DNA of 5,778 nucleotides, taken from assembly GCA_016282555.1 (NCBI GenBank), contig JAEEKU010000161.1, positions 1-5,778 of the forward strand. Direction: 5' to 3'. Of the stretch, positions 5,000 through 5,778 are shown one piece after another (position 1 is the first letter of the stretch; every line of letters begins with the position of its first letter). Both the position numbers and the translations under genes were made by a program. The stretch comes from Methanomassiliicoccaceae archaeon (GTDB taxonomy: Archaea > Thermoplasmatota > Thermoplasmata > Methanomassiliicoccales > Methanomethylophilaceae). The notes under the pieces are model-generated. The model did not search any database. It had not been told where the DNA came from and saw only the letters and a program-made list of their open reading frames with translations.

Positions 5000-5269
5000 A
5001 TGGAATTTCTGGATAAGGTCAAGGATACCGTCAGGGAAGTCGATTCCAAAATCTCCGACAAACTGGATTTTTCCTCTCTGGACATCGAGATAATGAAGGA
5101 GAGGAAGCTTCTGGACCAGTACGCGTCGGAAATAGGAAAAAAGGTGATCGACACCTTCGATACCGAAGAGGGATTCGATATCCACTCGATCCGCGAACTC
5201 CTCGAGAAAGTCAGGATCTCCAAGGCGAATATCCGCGCCCTTACCGAGAAGAAAGAATCTTCCGAATGA
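5000..5269 (+). CDS. Small helical (coiled-coil-like) protein of unknown function
   Basis: The 89-residue product is highly charged and predicted by eye to be almost entirely helical, with no cysteine, signal peptide or membrane segment. It opens with MEFLDKVKDTVREVDSKISD and contains ASEIGKKVIDTF (43-54) and IRELLEKVRISKANIRALTE (64-83). This pattern resembles the N-terminal helical part of small proteins that often carry a C-terminal zinc ribbon, which is absent here. The ATG lies one base after the glyA stop. GGTGG (4989-4993), inside the last glyA codons, is a suitable SD with six bases spacing, so its translation is likely coupled to glyA. A terminator follows directly. Function unknown; a link with glyA rests on position only. 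Confidence 0.75.
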   Translation: MEFLDKVKDTVREVDSKISDKLDFSSLDIEIMKERKLLDQYASEIGKKVIDTFDTEEGFDIHSIRELLEKVRISKANIRALTEKKESSE

Positions 5270-5275
5270 ATTTTA

Positions 5276-5297
5276 CGGGGATCCGTCCCCGGTTTTT
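5276..5297 (+). terminator. Hairpin plus T-tract terminator of the glyA unit
   Basis: CGGGGA (5276-5281) and TCCCCG (5286-5291) form a perfect six-base-pair stem with a TCCG loop. TTTTT (5293-5297) follows. It starts seven bases after the stop of the small gene, and has the same design as the one after pncB. Confidence 0.7.
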
Positions 5298-5309
5298 CAT
5301 AACTTAAAG

Positions 5310-5316
5310 TTTAATA
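5310..5316 (+). promoter_or_regulatory. Promoter TATA box of the exonuclease gene, leaderless start
   Basis: TTTAATA begins 31 bases before the ATG at 5341, so transcription would start at or just before the start codon, as for glyA. TTAAA at 5304-5308 is an alternative, slightly more distant box. No SD precedes the ATG. Confidence 0.5.
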
Positions 5317-5340
5317 CGCCTCCGGATATCGGGCTTCCGG

Positions 5341-5778
5341 ATGATCAGGCACACTTTTCAGATGATTCCTTCCGTCGGAAGAAAGAAAGAGGCGGCGCTG
5401 TGGGAAAGCGGAATCAGAGACTGGGACGATTTTCTCGCGTCGGACAGCATCCGCTTCCTGAAGGATTCCCTCAAGAGCGACGGGGACAGTCTGATCTATC
5501 AGGCGTCCGAGATGCTGGAAACCGGAGACTCCCGGATGCTGGGAGAAATAATCCCGAAGGGGGAGCACTGGAGGCTTTACGGCAGTTTCAGAGACGACGC
5601 GGCTTATCTCGATATAGAGACAGACGGCCTCAGCCGCGACTCCCTGGTAACCGTCGTGACCGTCCACAGGAGGAGCGGCACCGCAACCCTGACTCACGGA
5701 ATCGATCTGGACGAGGAGACTCTTTCCGACGCTCTGGACGGAGCCAAGCTTCTGGTGACGTTCAACGGCAGCTGCTTC
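5341..5778 (+). CDS. YprB-type RNase H-like exonuclease, N-terminal part (3' end outside window)
   Basis: The frame is open from the ATG at 5341 to the right edge, giving 146 residues. The N-terminus MIRHTFQMIPSVGRKKEAAL, followed by WESGIRDWDDFL (21-32), is a helix-hairpin-helix-like lead found in predicted exonucleases of the YprB family. A linker helix region (about 35-80) comes next. The RNase H-like fold then starts with AYLDIETDGL (88-97), whose Asp91 and Glu93 are the first acidic metal ligands of the DEDD-type active site. LVTFNGSCF (138-146) is the second motif; the next residue in the family, just beyond the edge, is normally Asp. Such proteins are predicted 3'-5' exonucleases acting on DNA or RNA; the substrate is not established. 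The start is supported by the TATA box at leaderless distance and by the family's usual N-terminus. The gene begins a new unit after the terminator at 5276-5297. Confidence 0.82.
   Translation, partial: MIRHTFQMIPSVGRKKEAALWESGIRDWDDFLASDSIRFLKDSLKSDGDSLIYQASEMLETGDSRMLGEIIPKGEHWRLYGSFRDDAAYLDIETDGLSRDSLVTVVTVHRRSGTATLTHGIDLDEETLSDALDGAKLLVTFNGSCF

Noticed and set aside
3730..5223. Long open frame of 497 codons on the - strand opposite glyA
   Set aside because: It mirrors the strongly supported glyA and the small gene in codon register, has no recognisable domain and no promoter; it arises from GC-rich codon use on the sense strand.
1..5778. CRISPR array, insertion sequence or integrase
   Set aside because: No spaced 24-40 base repeats, no terminal inverted repeats and no transposase or integrase motifs were seen on either strand.

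Overview
The window looks like chromosomal DNA of an archaeon, most likely a member of the Thermoplasmatota such as a methanogen of the order Methanomassiliicoccales (the order is an inference from gene types, not from a marker gene). The evidence for Archaea is strong: an archaeal-type riboflavin synthase (RibC, related to lumazine synthase), an archaeal FAD synthetase of the RibL type, archaeal RibB and archaeal GlyA sequence signatures, TATA-box promoters about 25-30 bases upstream of apparently leaderless starts, and tight overlapping gene junctions. The nicotinate phosphoribosyltransferase ends in a four-cysteine knuckle, as I recall for the Thermoplasma enzyme.

Layout. (1) 2-601, + strand: the 3' part of a nicotinate phosphoribosyltransferase gene (NAD salvage), closed by a hairpin/T-tract terminator. 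(2) 602-816: an intergenic region with a cluster of short repeats, a TATA-like box and a Shine-Dalgarno sequence. (3) 817-1552, +: a two-gene unit of a small cysteine-rich (zinc-ribbon-like) protein overlapping a PemK/MazF-like protein, which together look like an unusual toxin-antitoxin candidate. (4) 1524-3538, - strand: a compact riboflavin/FAD operon transcribed in the order ribB-ribL-ribC-ribH. (5) 3539-3714: the divergent promoter region between ribB and glyA. (6) 3715-5269, +: glyA (archaeal serine hydroxymethyltransferase) followed after one base by a small helical protein of unknown function, then a terminator. (7) 5341-5778, +: the 5' part of a YprB-type RNase H-like exonuclease gene, cut by the window edge.

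How the genes work together. RibB makes the four-carbon unit, RibH condenses it with the ribitylaminopyrimidine, RibC dismutates lumazine to riboflavin, and RibL adenylylates FMN to FAD. The pyrimidine branch and the riboflavin kinase are not in the window. The ribB promoter carries a direct repeat of GTAANTAC placed between the TATA box and the predicted transcription start, a plausible operator. Most of the window is ordinary core metabolism. The parts most worth a second look are the cysteine-rich/PemK-like gene pair with its upstream repeat cluster, and the candidate operator of the riboflavin operon.
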